Source of the DNA: Bacillota bacterium
Lineage (GTDB): Bacteria; Bacillota; Clostridia; Peptostreptococcales; Anaerovoracaceae
NCBI GenBank assembly: GCA_021769295.1
Contig: JAETTD010000007.1
Span: forward strand, 1-64,000
Length of the DNA stretch: 64,000 bases
Direction of reading: 5' to 3'
The notes beneath the pieces are model-generated. The model did no database searches, was not told the origin of the DNA, and worked only from the letters and a program-made list of their open reading frames with translations. A program made the translations under genes and the position numbers. Positions 1-9,604 of this stretch are shown one piece after another (positions within the stretch are counted from its first letter, which is position 1; each line of letters begins with the position of its first letter).

Positions 1-2
1 GC

Positions 3-77
3 TATGCTTATGGCTGGTACAACAATCAGCGACCACATTCATTTAATGGTGGGTTACCACCGGCAAAGGTAGCATAA
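3..77 (+). CDS. IS transposase, C-terminal end only (cut by window edge)
   Basis: Reading from base 3 gives 24 codons ending in TAA, including the run WYNNQRPHSFNGGLPPAK. This matches the end of the DDE integrase core of IS3/IS481-type transposases, where a W/FYN..RPH..L...P motif is typical. The 5' part lies outside the window, so I cannot tell whether the element is intact. No terminal inverted repeat is obvious in the next 40 bases. It is followed within 45 bases by the first hairpin-repeat array. The family call rests on this short tail only. Confidence 0.65.
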   Translation, partial: YAYGWYNNQRPHSFNGGLPPAKVA

Positions 78-120
78 ACAGCACATAGCTATTACAATTT
101 CCCTTGACCAGAACATGAAA

Positions 121-279
121 TGCCGTGATCAAAGAAAATTTCAGCATTCACGGCAGTTTGACCGCTTGTCGACCGCCAATACTGCCGCAATTCAGATAAA
201 TTCTAAGATTTACGGCAGTTTGACCTCCCTCAAGGCGCATAAAATGCCGTGATTAAAGAAAATTTCAGCATTTACGGCA
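121..279. repeat. Array 1: three 35-nt palindromic elements at exact 62-bp period
   Basis: Three elements occupy 121-155, 183-217 and 245-279. Each is 35 nt, begins TGCCGT or TGCCGC, ends ACGGCA, and has an A/T-rich centre (AAAGAAAATTT in the outer two). Starts are exactly 62 bases apart. The 27-nt linkers are related rather than unique, both beginning GTTTGACC. The first and third elements differ at only 2 of 35 positions. The same family, in opposite orientation by its centre sequence, recurs at 55625-55845. The degenerate repeats, related linkers and absence of cas genes argue against CRISPR. Function unknown. Confidence 0.85.
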
Positions 280-332
280 ATCCGGCGTCGGGAGACCGGT
301 GCAAATGATCGCTTCCTAAGTAATATAGCAAA

Positions 333-368
333 AAAGCCGGGGTTCTCAGCATGGAACCTCGGTTTTTA
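333..368. terminator. Bidirectional rho-independent terminator
   Basis: CCGGGGTTC (337-345) pairs with GAACCTCGG (354-362) with one G-T wobble. The hairpin is preceded by an A-run and followed by TTTTTATT, so it could stop transcription from either side. It separates the repeat/IS patch from the unknown gene downstream. Confidence 0.7.
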
Positions 369-462
369 TTTGACATTATCACCAATCCATGGTACTTTCT
401 AATCAAAGATAAGTTGTAGAATCAGTAAATAGGTATTTTCATGTGATTTGCGAATGGCGGTG

Positions 463-1197
463 ATGAAAATGAAAGAAGTATTACGCAACAAAATTTTTTC
501 ATCGACAAAGGAATGGGACATTTTAAGCGATACCAATGTATTCAATGTGTTCGCGGAAGGAGTTCCCAGATGCGATTCCTCTGAAAAGGGGAAAGACATT
601 ATCAGAAAAGTCATTTGCCGAAACCTTTCTATTCAAAAGGCGCTTGTTGAGGAACTGGTTCATGTGAAATGTTTTGAAAAAGGGTTCGATTCTGTCAGTG
701 TAAACTACCCGTTCTTTGTGGGAAAATTATGCAATGCTGAAGAATTATTGGCAGATTTGAAAGCAATATATGGTGTAATTTGGCCCATTACGGATAGAAA
801 TCAAAAGCTCGTGGGCTATTATGTATCAAATACTTCACCTCAGGCATTGATTTCAGTCAAAGAACTTTATGATGAAAACAGAATAGATAGTTTGATATTA
901 AGGTTTCTTTCATTAGCAAAAGAAACACAGTCAGTGAAAAACCACTATGAGCGCTTTCTGTTAATGGAAAAAACAACGCCCCCTCAGCAATATGATTTTA
1001 ATGCCCATGACGATAATTTTTACAAAATAATCAAAGGCAGCTTAAAGTATGCAGGGATATATAGTTTTATGACTAATAAGTTTAACGAAAAGGAACTGGA
1101 AAAAGACTGCTATATTCAAAAGCTGATTGAGCTGGGGCATAAGGTATATGTTTGCAAATATGAAGATGAAAACTATTTAAATGTATATGTCAAGTAA
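463..1197 (+). CDS. Unrecognised protein of about 245 aa
   Basis: The open frame runs from a TTG at 448, but ATG at 454, 463 and 469 are better starts. GGTGAT lies just before the last one, and I give 463 as a compromise. I do not recognise a family. The protein has no signal peptide and no clear membrane segment, and appears soluble with mixed charge and an aromatic-rich C-terminal part. No catalytic motif stands out. It is flanked by a terminator on each side, so it is probably a single-gene unit. Its wording differs from the neighbouring housekeeping genes, being more A/T-rich, and it sits beside an IS remnant and repeats. Accessory or acquired DNA is an inference. The reverse-strand ORF at 399-614 is treated as a shadow. 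Confidence 0.6.
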   Translation: MKMKEVLRNKIFSSTKEWDILSDTNVFNVFAEGVPRCDSSEKGKDIIRKVICRNLSIQKALVEELVHVKCFEKGFDSVSVNYPFFVGKLCNAEELLADLKAIYGVIWPITDRNQKLVGYYVSNTSPQALISVKELYDENRIDSLILRFLSLAKETQSVKNHYERFLLMEKTTPPQQYDFNAHDDNFYKIIKGSLKYAGIYSFMTNKFNEKELEKDCYIQKLIELGHKVYVCKYEDENYLNVYVK

Positions 1198-1249
1198 GAA
1201 GGAAAAGCCTGACTGATTTTCAGCAAGCGAGTGGGAAATAATATATAGA

Positions 1250-1289
1250 AGCACATAAGTTATACAAGGCTACTTATGTGCTTTTTATT
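1250..1289 (+). terminator. Rho-independent terminator after the unknown gene
   Basis: AGCACATAAGT (1250-1260) and ACTTATGTGCT (1272-1282) form a perfect 11-bp stem with an 11-nt loop, followed by TTTTATTAT. It lies 53 bases after the stop codon. Confidence 0.8.
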
Positions 1290-1328
1290 ATCTTCTTTAT
1301 ATGTGCCTGTACCAAGAAAGATTTATAC

Positions 1329-1357
1329 TTGTAACAATGGCTAAAAAGTAGTACAAT
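1329..1357 (+). promoter_or_regulatory. Candidate sigma-A promoter for the secDF operon
   Basis: TTGTAA (1329-1334), a 17-nt spacer and TACAAT (1352-1357) fit a sigma-A promoter. An overlapping TATAAT at 1357 would need a 22-nt spacer. It lies in the gap between the terminator and secDF and is the only good candidate there. Confidence 0.45.
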
Positions 1358-1427
1358 ATAATGTAAAATAAAATGGCAATTTTTGTACATAAATGAGATT
1401 CGAAAGGTTAAATAAGGTTTTGAAAAG

Positions 1428-3632
1428 ATGAATCAGACAGTTAAAAGAGTCCTTGCAATACTGGTAATAGTAGTTACTTTTTTTGCATGGTATGTCAGCA
1501 TCTTTGGAATAGGAAGCATAAATTCCGCTAAAGACGCTTTAAAATACGGACTTGATATCAACGGTGGAGTCTACGTTGTAATGGAGGCTCAAACAGACCT
1601 AAAAGGTGAAGAACTGAAAGAGCTCATGGAACAGACAAGGGCGGTTCTCAACAATCGTGTAAACCAGATGGGTGTAGCCGAGGCCTCTGTGACCATAGAA
1701 GGAGACAAGAGAATAAGAGTTGAAATACCGGGAGCCGAAAATGCCGAAGAGGCTATAGCGGCTGTAGGAAAGACAGCTCAGCTTCAGTTTATACTGGCCG
1801 ACGGCAGCGTCGTAGTTGACGGAAGCCATGTTAAAGACGCTCAGATCGCTACGGACGGTTCATATTATAAGATCCTTTTGGATTTCGACCAGGAGGGAGC
1901 TGCTCTCTTTGAAGAAGGAACCAGAAAGGCATTTAACAGAGAAGTGACGCCGACAATCGACGGTATCGCATCAAATGAGATTGCAATAGTTTTGGATAAC
2001 GAAATTATAGTACACCCGAGCGTTAAATCCGTTATAAGCGGCGGAAACTGTGAGATGTCAGGCAACTATACAAAAGAAAGCGCATCTACCACAGCAGCCT
2101 TGATAAGAGGCGGTGCACTGCCGGTGGACTTGGTGGAAGTGCAGTCATCAGTTCAGTCGGCTTCCATAGGAGCCGATGCTCTTGACAAATCCATAGTGGC
2201 AGGAGCCATAGGTATAGCTATTGTGTTTATACTTATGATCGCTTATTTCGGACTTCTCGGAGTGATTGCAGATATAGCGCTGATGCTTTATGTAGCCATG
2301 TTCATATGGTCGATGTCGGCCTTTAATGCGGTGCTCACTCTGCCGGGAATAGCGGCTTTGATACTTTCGATAGGTATGGCTGTAGACGCCAACGTAATAA
2401 TATTTGCCAGAATCAAAGAAGAAATATGCGCAGGAAAGAGTATAAGGGTTGCTGTAAACGCAGGATTTAAGAACGCCTTAAAGACCGTCCTTGATGCTCA
2501 GATAACCACTTTGATAGCGGCAGTTGTTCTCTACGAAGTAGGAACCACATCCGTAAAGGGCTTTGCCCTTACGTTGATTATAGGTATAGTGATAAGTATC
2601 TTTACAGCTGTAATCATTACCCAGCTTTTAATTTCAATTCTGGCTGAAAGCAAAAAGTTTGCCAAGAACAAATTCTTTGGCGTAAAGGAAGACGGAACGC
2701 CTAAGCAGTTCCTGAAAAAATCATTTGCCTTTATTAAAAACAGAAAGATATTTTATATAATAAGTTCCGCCATTATAATCGTAGGCCTGGTATTTTCCTT
2801 TGCAAGAGGTCTCAACTACGGAATAGATTTTACGGGCGGAACGATGATACAGGTAGACTTGCATGAGCAGGTCGACATATCGGAAGTGGAAAAGGCAATT
2901 TCTGAATATGATTTGGATCCGTCTATAATTTATTCAGGCGAGAACAATACGCAGGTTGTAATCAAAACCATAGAATCTCTCGATAACGATAAACGTGCGG
3001 AAGTTATAGAAACTTTGGGAGATAAATTCGGAATAACAGACGATGATGTTCTTGCTTCCGAACAGTTCGGACCGTCGGTGGGAGACGAACTTAAACTCAA
3101 TGCTGTAAAAGCAGTGATTATTGCTTCCATAGGTATGTTGATATATATAATTTTCAGGTTCAAATCGTGGAAGTACGGCTTCTCCGCAATATTGGGAGTT
3201 GTGCATGACGTTCTCATGGTCATAGCTCTTTACGGTATATTCGGATTTACGGTAAACAATCCGTTTATTGCGGCTATACTTACTTTGGTAGGTTATTCCA
3301 TAAACGATACCATTGTAATATTTGACAGAATAAGAGAAAATAAGCTGCTGCACAGAAAAGACGGCAGTGAAGTTAATATCGACAGAAGTATAAACGACAC
3401 ATTAAACAGAACCATAATGACTTCACTGACTACCCTTGCGGTGATGATACCTCTTTGCATCATGGTATCTTCCTCAATAAGAGAGTTTATCATACCTCTA
3501 ATGGCGGGAGTAATAATAGGATGTTACTCATCAATATTCGTATGCAGCCCGATATATTATGATTTATGTAAGGGAGAGGAAGGTTCAAAATATTTAAAAC
3601 AGTCAAAGAATAAAGGAAAGACCAAAAAATAA
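1428..3632 (+). CDS. secDF: Fused protein-export membrane protein SecDF
   Basis: SecD and SecF are joined in one 734-aa chain. The product works with SecYEG at the cytoplasmic membrane and uses the ion gradient to help pull preproteins across. An N-terminal membrane segment is followed by the SecD signature YGLDINGG near residue 41 and a large extracellular P1-like domain of roughly residues 60-240. Five more helices follow to about residue 410. The SecF half starts with another helix and the signature LNYGIDFTGGT near residue 465, then further helices to the end. The 734-aa length is normal for the fused form found in many Firmicutes. The Shine-Dalgarno is weak (GAAAAG). It is first in a run with rel and dtd, 21 bases upstream of rel. 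Confidence 0.95.
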   Translation: MNQTVKRVLAILVIVVTFFAWYVSIFGIGSINSAKDALKYGLDINGGVYVVMEAQTDLKGEELKELMEQTRAVLNNRVNQMGVAEASVTIEGDKRIRVEIPGAENAEEAIAAVGKTAQLQFILADGSVVVDGSHVKDAQIATDGSYYKILLDFDQEGAALFEEGTRKAFNREVTPTIDGIASNEIAIVLDNEIIVHPSVKSVISGGNCEMSGNYTKESASTTAALIRGGALPVDLVEVQSSVQSASIGADALDKSIVAGAIGIAIVFILMIAYFGLLGVIADIALMLYVAMFIWSMSAFNAVLTLPGIAALILSIGMAVDANVIIFARIKEEICAGKSIRVAVNAGFKNALKTVLDAQITTLIAAVVLYEVGTTSVKGFALTLIIGIVISIFTAVIITQLLISILAESKKFAKNKFFGVKEDGTPKQFLKKSFAFIKNRKIFYIISSAIIIVGLVFSFARGLNYGIDFTGGTMIQVDLHEQVDISEVEKAISEYDLDPSIIYSGENNTQVVIKTIESLDNDKRAEVIETLGDKFGITDDDVLASEQFGPSVGDELKLNAVKAVIIASIGMLIYIIFRFKSWKYGFSAILGVVHDVLMVIALYGIFGFTVNNPFIAAILTLVGYSINDTIVIFDRIRENKLLHRKDGSEVNIDRSINDTLNRTIMTSLTTLAVMIPLCIMVSSSIREFIIPLMAGVIIGCYSSIFVCSPIYYDLCKGEEGSKYLKQSKNKGKTKK

Positions 3633-3653
3633 GAAATTCAGGAGTTATATCAG

Positions 3654-5858
3654 ATGAAAACAAAAGCCCAATTTTTAGAAGAAATATTAAATATAAATTC
3701 TAAATACAACACCGAAATGATTGGCAAAGCTTTTGATAAGGCGCAGAAGCTGCACGAAGGACAGCTTAGAAAAAGCGGAGAGCCTTATTTTATCCATCCC
3801 ATAAACGTTGCCATAATACTCGCACATCTTGGCATGGATGAAGATACAATCGTCGGCGGGCTTTTGCATGACGTCGTTGAGGATACCGATTATACGAGAG
3901 AAGAGCTGGTCAAGGATTTCAGTGAGGATATAGCCCTTCTCGTAGACGGAGTTACGAAACTGGGTTCTATCAAATTTGAATCAAAAGAAGAGATTCAGGC
4001 GGAAAACTTCCGTAAGATGTTTCTTGCCATGTCCAAGGATATTCGAGTGCTTATAATAAAGCTTGCGGACAGACTTCATAACATGCGGACCATAGAATTC
4101 ATGAAGCCTTCAAAGATAGAAGAAAAGTGCAAAGAAACCCTTGAAATCTATGCGCCGCTGGCCAGCAGGCTGGGTATTTCAACGGTAAAATTTGAGCTGG
4201 AAGACATAGCCCTCAAATATCTCCACCCTCAGGAATTTAAGGATTTACAGGAAAAAGTAAGTCAGAAGAAATCACAAAGGGAAGAAACCATAAACAACGT
4301 TATAGAAGAAATAGAAGAGTCCCTTGCCGATATGGACTTAAAATATGAAATATACGGCCGTGCAAAGCATTTTTACAGCATATACAAGAAGATGAAATTT
4401 CAGAACAAACAGATAGATGAAATATTCGACCTTATAGCCGTAAGAATCATAGTCGACACGGTAAAAGACTGTTATGCCGTTTTGGGAATTGTCCACACCA
4501 TGTGGAAGCCGATTCCGGGCAGGTTCAAAGACTATATAGCCATGCCTAAGCCTAACATGTATCAGTCCCTGCATACTACCGTAATAGGGGATAACGGAGA
4601 GCCTTTTGAAATTCAGATAAGAACTCACGAGATGCATGAGGTTGCTGAATACGGAATTGCCGCTCACTGGAAATATAAAGAAGGCAAGACATCGGGAAAG
4701 ACGTCAAAGGATGATATTAAACTTGCATGGCTGAGACAGTCCCTTGAATGGCAGCAGGATTTGAACGACCCTAAAGATTTTCTCGAAACTATGAAGATGG
4801 ACTTGTTTGCCACTCAGGTATTCGTATTTACGCCAAGAGGCGACGTAATAGAACTGCCGGCAGGCTCTACTCCTCTGGACTTTGCCTTTAAAATTCACTC
4901 TGCCATAGGGTGCAAATGCGTGGGAGCAAAGGTTAACGGTAAAATGGTTACTATCGACCATACGCTGCAAAACGGCGATATAGTCGAAATCGTAACATCT
5001 GCCAATTCTACGGGACCGAGCGTTGACTGGCTTAAGATAGCAAAGAGTTCCAATGCAAGAAATAAGATAAGAGGATGGCTTAAAAAGGAAAACAAATCCG
5101 ATAATATAGAAAAGGGCAAGGACGTTCTCGACAAGGCCATAAGAAAAAAGGGCTATGACCCTGCATTATGTGCAAAGACGGCTTATGTAACCAAAGCCAT
5201 GAAAGCAATGAACTTTGCAAATACAGACGAAGGATATGCGCAAATTGCAAACGGAGGCTCCCTTGTAAGCAAACTATGCAACCTTCTGTTCTCTTATTAT
5301 AACGAAGACAATAAGGTTGAAAATAAGAGTGACGAAACCATAATGGCAGATATAAAAGCTGCCGAAGCCAAACGACAGAAAGCCGAACACAGGAGGCAGA
5401 AGGAGAGCCCGGGCGTAATCGTAAAAGGAACCGATAACCTTATGATTAAGCTTGCCAGATGCTGCAATCCGGTACCGGGAGACGATATTGTAGGCTTTAT
5501 AACCAAGGGCAGAGGAATATCGGTGCACCGCTGCGATTGTTCCAATATTACCAACTTGCCTGAGCACGAAAAATCAAGATTTATAGAAGTTGAATGGGAA
5601 GACCTTAAAGCAGGCAAATCCTACGATGCGGACATATGCATAGTCGGAAGCGACAGGAAAGGCATACTCTCGGATATATCCAAGGTATGTGAGGACATGG
5701 ATATACATCTGTCGGGAGTAAACGCAAAGACGGGTAGAGACGGAAGCCTTACCATGACCATAACACTTTCCATATCCAGTACCCAGGAAATGCAGAAAGT
5801 TCTCAGAAATTTGAGAAATATTGAAGGCGTATCCCACGTTTACAGGGCAAAATCTTAG
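3654..5858 (+). CDS. rel: Bifunctional (p)ppGpp synthetase/hydrolase Rel
   Basis: This makes and breaks the starvation alarmone (p)ppGpp. The N-terminal HD hydrolase domain is intact, with HD..ED in the motif [11 protein letters not shown] near residues 67-77. The synthetase domain follows at about residues 230-350, with [20 protein letters not shown]. The RFKD-type loop is that of bifunctional enzymes rather than synthetase-only RelA. A TGS domain lies at about 395-455 ([14 protein letters not shown]). A conserved zinc-finger-like segment ([10 protein letters not shown]) and a C-terminal ACT domain follow. The 734-aa length is standard. It sits directly before dtd, a common Firmicute order. 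Both activities are inferred from residues, not shown. Confidence 0.95.
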   Translation: MKTKAQFLEEILNINSKYNTEMIGKAFDKAQKLHEGQLRKSGEPYFIHPINVAIILAHLGMDEDTIVGGLLHDVVEDTDYTREELVKDFSEDIALLVDGVTKLGSIKFESKEEIQAENFRKMFLAMSKDIRVLIIKLADRLHNMRTIEFMKPSKIEEKCKETLEIYAPLASRLGISTVKFELEDIALKYLHPQEFKDLQEKVSQKKSQREETINNVIEEIEESLADMDLKYEIYGRAKHFYSIYKKMKFQNKQIDEIFDLIAVRIIVDTVKDCYAVLGIVHTMWKPIPGRFKDYIAMPKPNMYQSLHTTVIGDNGEPFEIQIRTHEMHEVAEYGIAAHWKYKEGKTSGKTSKDDIKLAWLRQSLEWQQDLNDPKDFLETMKMDLFATQVFVFTPRGDVIELPAGSTPLDFAFKIHSAIGCKCVGAKVNGKMVTIDHTLQNGDIVEIVTSANSTGPSVDWLKIAKSSNARNKIRGWLKKENKSDNIEKGKDVLDKAIRKKGYDPALCAKTAYVTKAMKAMNFANTDEGYAQIANGGSLVSKLCNLLFSYYNEDNKVENKSDETIMADIKAAEAKRQKAEHRRQKESPGVIVKGTDNLMIKLARCCNPVPGDDIVGFITKGRGISVHRCDCSNITNLPEHEKSRFIEVEWEDLKAGKSYDADICIVGSDRKGILSDISKVCEDMDIHLSGVNAKTGRDGSLTMTITLSISSTQEMQKVLRNLRNIEGVSHVYRAKS

Positions 5859-5869
5859 GAGAAAAGCAA

Positions 5870-6319
5870 GTGAGAGCAGTAGTACAGAGAGTAAAAGAAG
5901 CAGACGTGACTGTCGAAGAAAAGATTACGGGCAGCATAAACAAGGGACTCATGGTCCTTTTGGGAGTTGAAGAAGGCGATACGGAAGCGGATGCCGTTTA
6001 CATGGCAGAAAAAATCGCAGGTCTCAGAATTTTTGAAGACAAAGAGGGAAAGATGAATCTGTCCCTACAGGATACAGGCGGCCAGGTTTTGGCTGTTTCA
6101 CAGTTCACTCTCCTCGGAGACGCAAGAAAGGGCAAACGCCCCAGCTTTATAAAGGCGGCAAGGCCAGAAGAAGCAAATGCATTATACCGACGGTTTGTAG
6201 AACTTGTAAAAGAGAAGAATATAGACGTTCAAGAAGGAATTTTTCAGGCAGAAATGCTGGTTAGAATATATAATGACGGTCCGGTAACCATTTTGCTGGA
6301 CAGTAAAAAATTGTTTTAG
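5870..6319 (+). CDS. dtd: D-aminoacyl-tRNA deacylase
   Basis: This removes D-amino acids (and glycine mischarged on tRNA-Ala) from tRNA. The 149-aa length is typical. The two family motifs are present: [17 protein letters not shown] near residue 78, and NDGPVT near residue 136, which carries the Gly-cisPro pair that enforces chirality. The start is GTG at 5870, preceded by AGGAGAAAAG, and only 11 bases separate it from the rel stop. Co-location with rel is the usual order in Gram-positives. Confidence 0.95.
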   Translation: MRAVVQRVKEADVTVEEKITGSINKGLMVLLGVEEGDTEADAVYMAEKIAGLRIFEDKEGKMNLSLQDTGGQVLAVSQFTLLGDARKGKRPSFIKAARPEEANALYRRFVELVKEKNIDVQEGIFQAEMLVRIYNDGPVTILLDSKKLF

Positions 6320-6328
6320 GAGATTAAA

Positions 6329-6949
6329 ATGAAAATAAGCAGTTATATGACAGGACCTATACAGGCAAATACCTACTTAGTCTATGATGAGAACACAAAA
6401 AAAGGCTTTATAGTAGACCCCGGCGGATACGAAAGCCGAATTACGGCGGAAGCAAAAGCTGAGGGCTTGGATATTGAATATATAATTCTTACTCACGGGC
6501 ATGGAGACCATATCGGCGGGGTAGAAGGCTTCAGAAATGATTTTCCGGGAGTAAAAGTGGTTGCCCATGAGGAAGAAAAAGAAATGCTTGAAAACCCGGA
6601 CATAAATTCATCTGTAGAGATGTTCGGAAAAGCGATAACGGTAGATGCCGATATATTTGTAAAAGATAAGGATGCTCTGAAAGTGGGAGATATGAATCTA
6701 AATTTCATATTCACACCGGGACATACCAAAGGCGGCATGTGCATCTATGTTGACGGACATCTGTTCAGCGGAGATACATTGTTCCGCTATTCCATAGGAA
6801 GAACCGACTTTTACGGAGGAAGTTACAGACTGCTGATAAACTCAATAAAGGACAGGATTTTTGTATTTCCTGATGATACCGTTGTTTTGCCCGGACATAT
6901 GGGAAAGACGACAGTAGGCGAAGAAAAAAGAGGAAACCCGTTTGTATAA
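6329..6949 (+). CDS. Metallo-beta-lactamase-fold hydrolase (glyoxalase II-like)
   Basis: This is a 206-aa single-domain metallohydrolase. The metal-binding signature THGHGDHIGG lies near residue 54. Further ligands come from PGHTKGG (about 130), FSGDTLF (about 147) and LPGHM (about 189). This set fits the YcbL/YqgX branch of the hydroxyacylglutathione hydrolase family. Substrate cannot be read from sequence; a thioesterase role is a family-based guess. It lies between dtd and hemZ and overlaps hemZ by 8 bases, suggesting translational coupling. Confidence 0.85.
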   Translation: MKISSYMTGPIQANTYLVYDENTKKGFIVDPGGYESRITAEAKAEGLDIEYIILTHGHGDHIGGVEGFRNDFPGVKVVAHEEEKEMLENPDINSSVEMFGKAITVDADIFVKDKDALKVGDMNLNFIFTPGHTKGGMCIYVDGHLFSGDTLFRYSIGRTDFYGGSYRLLINSIKDRIFVFPDDTVVLPGHMGKTTVGEEKRGNPFV

Positions 6950-8327
6950 TATAGTAATACACAAAATTTCAGACAAGTATGATTTCAGCGAACTTATAAA
7001 AATATTTATTCCGCCCAAGGAATTTTCTCTGTTTACAGAGTGGGAATATGACGGCGACGAATTTGATGAAGAAGATACTCTTATCGAATTTAACACGGCC
7101 GGATTTACGGAAAAGAACCAGATAAAACGCGAGATTTACATGGGCCTTTCACAGATTACGGGAGTTGCTCCTCCGTGGGGCATACTTACAGGTGTGCGCC
7201 CGGTAAAAATGGCCAGAGAGGTGTTTGAGCAATACGGCTCCAAGACGGAGGTTTTGAAAAAACTTACGGAATTTTATCTGTTAAGCCATGAAAAGGCTCT
7301 GCTTCTTACGGATATTTATGAGTATCAGCAAAGGACATGGGGAAGTGTGCCCGGCGGCTCGGCAGGAGTATATATAGGAATCCCATTTTGCCCTACGAGA
7401 TGTTTGTACTGTTCTTTTACATCCAACCAGAAGGGAGAGGATGAAATAGAGAAATATCTCGAAGCGCTGATTAAGGAAATCGAGTATGCAGGCAGCGCTA
7501 TGAGGGAATCGAATATATATCCGGAATCCATATATATAGGAGGCGGAACTCCGACCACCCTTACGGCCCGGCAGCTCGACAGGCTCCTATCCCGTGTGGA
7601 AACCTGCTTTGACCTTTCAAAGACCGTTGAGTTTACCGTAGAGGCAGGTAGACCGGACACCATTACAGCTGAAAAACTTAAAGTGCTGTCAGAGCATGGC
7701 GTGCAGCGTATAAGCATCAATCCGCAGACCATGAAAGATGAAACCCTTAAACTTATAGGTCGTTCACACAGCGTTGAGAATATAAGAGATGCTTTTAAAA
7801 CGGCCAAAGAATCGGGAAATTTTATCATAAATGCAGATTTGATTGCAGGTCTGCCGGGAGAAACTCCGGAAGATTTTGAAGAAACTTTAAGGCAAATTAT
7901 ATCGCTGGAACCGGCAAACATCACGGTACATACCTTGGCGGTCAAAAGAGCGTCAAAGCTCATTGAAGCCGATGAGGAGTATCATTATAAGCAGGATGCG
8001 GTAGTTAAAGAAATGCTTAAAAGGGCTAAGGAAGGACTGAAAGACGCAGGATATGTTCCGTATTATCTTTACAGGCAGAAACATATGGCAGGAGCCCTTG
8101 AAAACGTCGGATATTGCAAAGAAGATACGTCATGTGTTTATAACATAAGGATAATGGACGAAAGGCAGAGTATTCTGGCGCTGGGAGCAGGCGGAATAAG
8201 CAAGAGATATTATCCTGAAGAGAACAGACTTGAAAGAGTTCCCAACGTGTCCAATTATGAAATATATATAGACAGGCTGGATGAAATGATAGAAAGAAAA
8301 AGAAAAAATTTTTTTGAGGAGGTATAA
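6942..8327 (+). CDS. hemZ: HemZ-type radical SAM protein (coproporphyrinogen dehydrogenase-like)
   Basis: This is a HemN-family radical SAM enzyme of the HemZ branch. The SAM [4Fe-4S] motif is FCPTRCLYCSF (CxxxCxxC) near residue 149, followed by the GGGTPTTL glycine motif near 200. The first 130 residues are the extra N-terminal region seen in HemZ and not in HemN/HemW. Length 461 aa is somewhat short compared with B. subtilis HemZ at about 500. The start is TTG at 6942, overlapping the previous gene, with AGAGG about 9 bases before it. True coproporphyrinogen oxidation has been doubted for parts of this family, and no other heme genes are nearby, so the reaction is uncertain. Confidence 0.8.
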   Translation: MYNIVIHKISDKYDFSELIKIFIPPKEFSLFTEWEYDGDEFDEEDTLIEFNTAGFTEKNQIKREIYMGLSQITGVAPPWGILTGVRPVKMAREVFEQYGSKTEVLKKLTEFYLLSHEKALLLTDIYEYQQRTWGSVPGGSAGVYIGIPFCPTRCLYCSFTSNQKGEDEIEKYLEALIKEIEYAGSAMRESNIYPESIYIGGGTPTTLTARQLDRLLSRVETCFDLSKTVEFTVEAGRPDTITAEKLKVLSEHGVQRISINPQTMKDETLKLIGRSHSVENIRDAFKTAKESGNFIINADLIAGLPGETPEDFEETLRQIISLEPANITVHTLAVKRASKLIEADEEYHYKQDAVVKEMLKRAKEGLKDAGYVPYYLYRQKHMAGALENVGYCKEDTSCVYNIRIMDERQSILALGAGGISKRYYPEENRLERVPNVSNYEIYIDRLDEMIERKRKNFFEEV

Positions 8328-8330
8328 AAA

Positions 8331-9584
8331 GTGTTAACAAATGCGCCAAAAGGAACAAAAGATTTATTGCCAAATCAGGTGTACAAATGGCACTATGTTG
8401 AAGAAAAATTCCGAAATATATGTAAAAGGTACGGATTTAAAGAAATAAGGACACCGATGTTTGAACATACAGAAGTTTTTGCAAGAGGAATAGGAGACAC
8501 TACCGACGTGGTTCAGAAGGAAATGTATACCTTTAACGACCACGGAAACAGGAGTATAACCTTAAAGCCGGAGGGAACTTCGGGAGCTGTGAGAGCTTTT
8601 ATAGAGCACAAGCAGTATGCTGAAGTTCAGCCTACAAAGTATTATTATGATACGGATTGTTTCAGATATGAAAAACCGCAGTCAGGACGCCTTAGACATT
8701 TTCACCAGTTTGGCATAGAAGTTTTCGGAACGTCAAATATGATGGCGGATGCCGAAGTAATCTGCCTGGCTCATGACTTCCTTACGGATTTGGGAATAAA
8801 CGAAATAGAACTGCGAATCAACAGCGTAGGCTGCCCGGAATGCAGAAGCAAGTACAGAGAGGCTCTGAAAGCATTTTTGCTTCCTCATTACGACGAACTG
8901 TGCGGCACATGCAAGGACAGGTTTGAACGCAACCCTATGAGAATAATAGATTGCAAGTCCGAAATATGTCAGTCCATAGTTAAAGGCGCGCCGAGAATGC
9001 TGGATTATCTCTGCGACGATTGCAAAAACGCTTTCGAAGAACTGCAGTCCAACTTGACGGCAATGGGAATTCCTTTTGTCATTGACCCTAACATAGTAAG
9101 AGGTCTGGATTATTACACAAAGACGGCCTTTGAATTTGTTACCACAAAGATAGGCGCTCAGGGCACCGTGTGCGGCGGAGGCAGATACGACCACCTTATT
9201 GAGGAACTGGGAGGACCTCCTATTCCGGGAGTGGGTTTCGGCCTCGGAATCGAAAGACTGCTCATGCTGATGGAAATTAGCGGCGCATATTTTCCTGAAG
9301 ATGACAGCGTGGATGCGTTTATCGCAGTCATGGGAGACGCAGCAAAATGCTTTGGACTTAAGCTTTGCAGAGAACTTAGAGCAAAAGGCATGATCGTTGA
9401 AATGGATACGCTGGCCAGAAATATCAAAGGTCAGTTTAAATATGCAGACAGGCTGAATGCCAAGTATACGCTGGTAATCGGCGAGAACGAACTGGAAAAG
9501 GGAGTAGTATCGCTGAAAGATATGTCAAAATCGGAACAGAGAGAAGTAAAAATAGAAGATATTTTTGAAGAAATCAGTAAATAA
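8331..9584 (+). CDS. hisS: Histidyl-tRNA synthetase
   Basis: Class II aminoacyl-tRNA synthetase, 417 aa. Motif 2 is visible as FRYEKPQSGRLRHFHQFG near residue 112. The histidine-specific motif GLDYYTKTAFEF is near residue 259, motif 3 (GFGLGIERL) near residue 301, and the C-terminal anticodon-binding domain covers roughly the last 90 residues. The start is GTG at 8331, preceded by GAGGAGG. The hisS-aspS pair is the standard Firmicute arrangement. I see no T-box leader, because the gene is only 3 bases after hemZ. Confidence 0.97.
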   Translation: MLTNAPKGTKDLLPNQVYKWHYVEEKFRNICKRYGFKEIRTPMFEHTEVFARGIGDTTDVVQKEMYTFNDHGNRSITLKPEGTSGAVRAFIEHKQYAEVQPTKYYYDTDCFRYEKPQSGRLRHFHQFGIEVFGTSNMMADAEVICLAHDFLTDLGINEIELRINSVGCPECRSKYREALKAFLLPHYDELCGTCKDRFERNPMRIIDCKSEICQSIVKGAPRMLDYLCDDCKNAFEELQSNLTAMGIPFVIDPNIVRGLDYYTKTAFEFVTTKIGAQGTVCGGGRYDHLIEELGGPPIPGVGFGLGIERLLMLMEISGAYFPEDDSVDAFIAVMGDAAKCFGLKLCRELRAKGMIVEMDTLARNIKGQFKYADRLNAKYTLVIGENELEKGVVSLKDMSKSEQREVKIEDIFEEISK

Positions 9585-9604
9585 ACAGGAGAATGTAAAT
9601 TAAC

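Noticed and set aside
121-279. CRISPR array (35-nt repeats, 27-nt spacers)
   Set aside because: Repeats differ from each other at many positions, linkers are related to each other instead of unique, only 3-4 copies occur per site, arm sequences change between sites, and no cas gene is in the window.
399-614. 71-aa - strand ORF
   Set aside because: Antisense to the start of the unknown gene; low-complexity content and no start signal.
7325-7963. 212-aa - strand ORF inside hemZ
   Set aside because: Antisense shadow of the radical SAM core; Ser-rich translation typical of reverse-strand noise.
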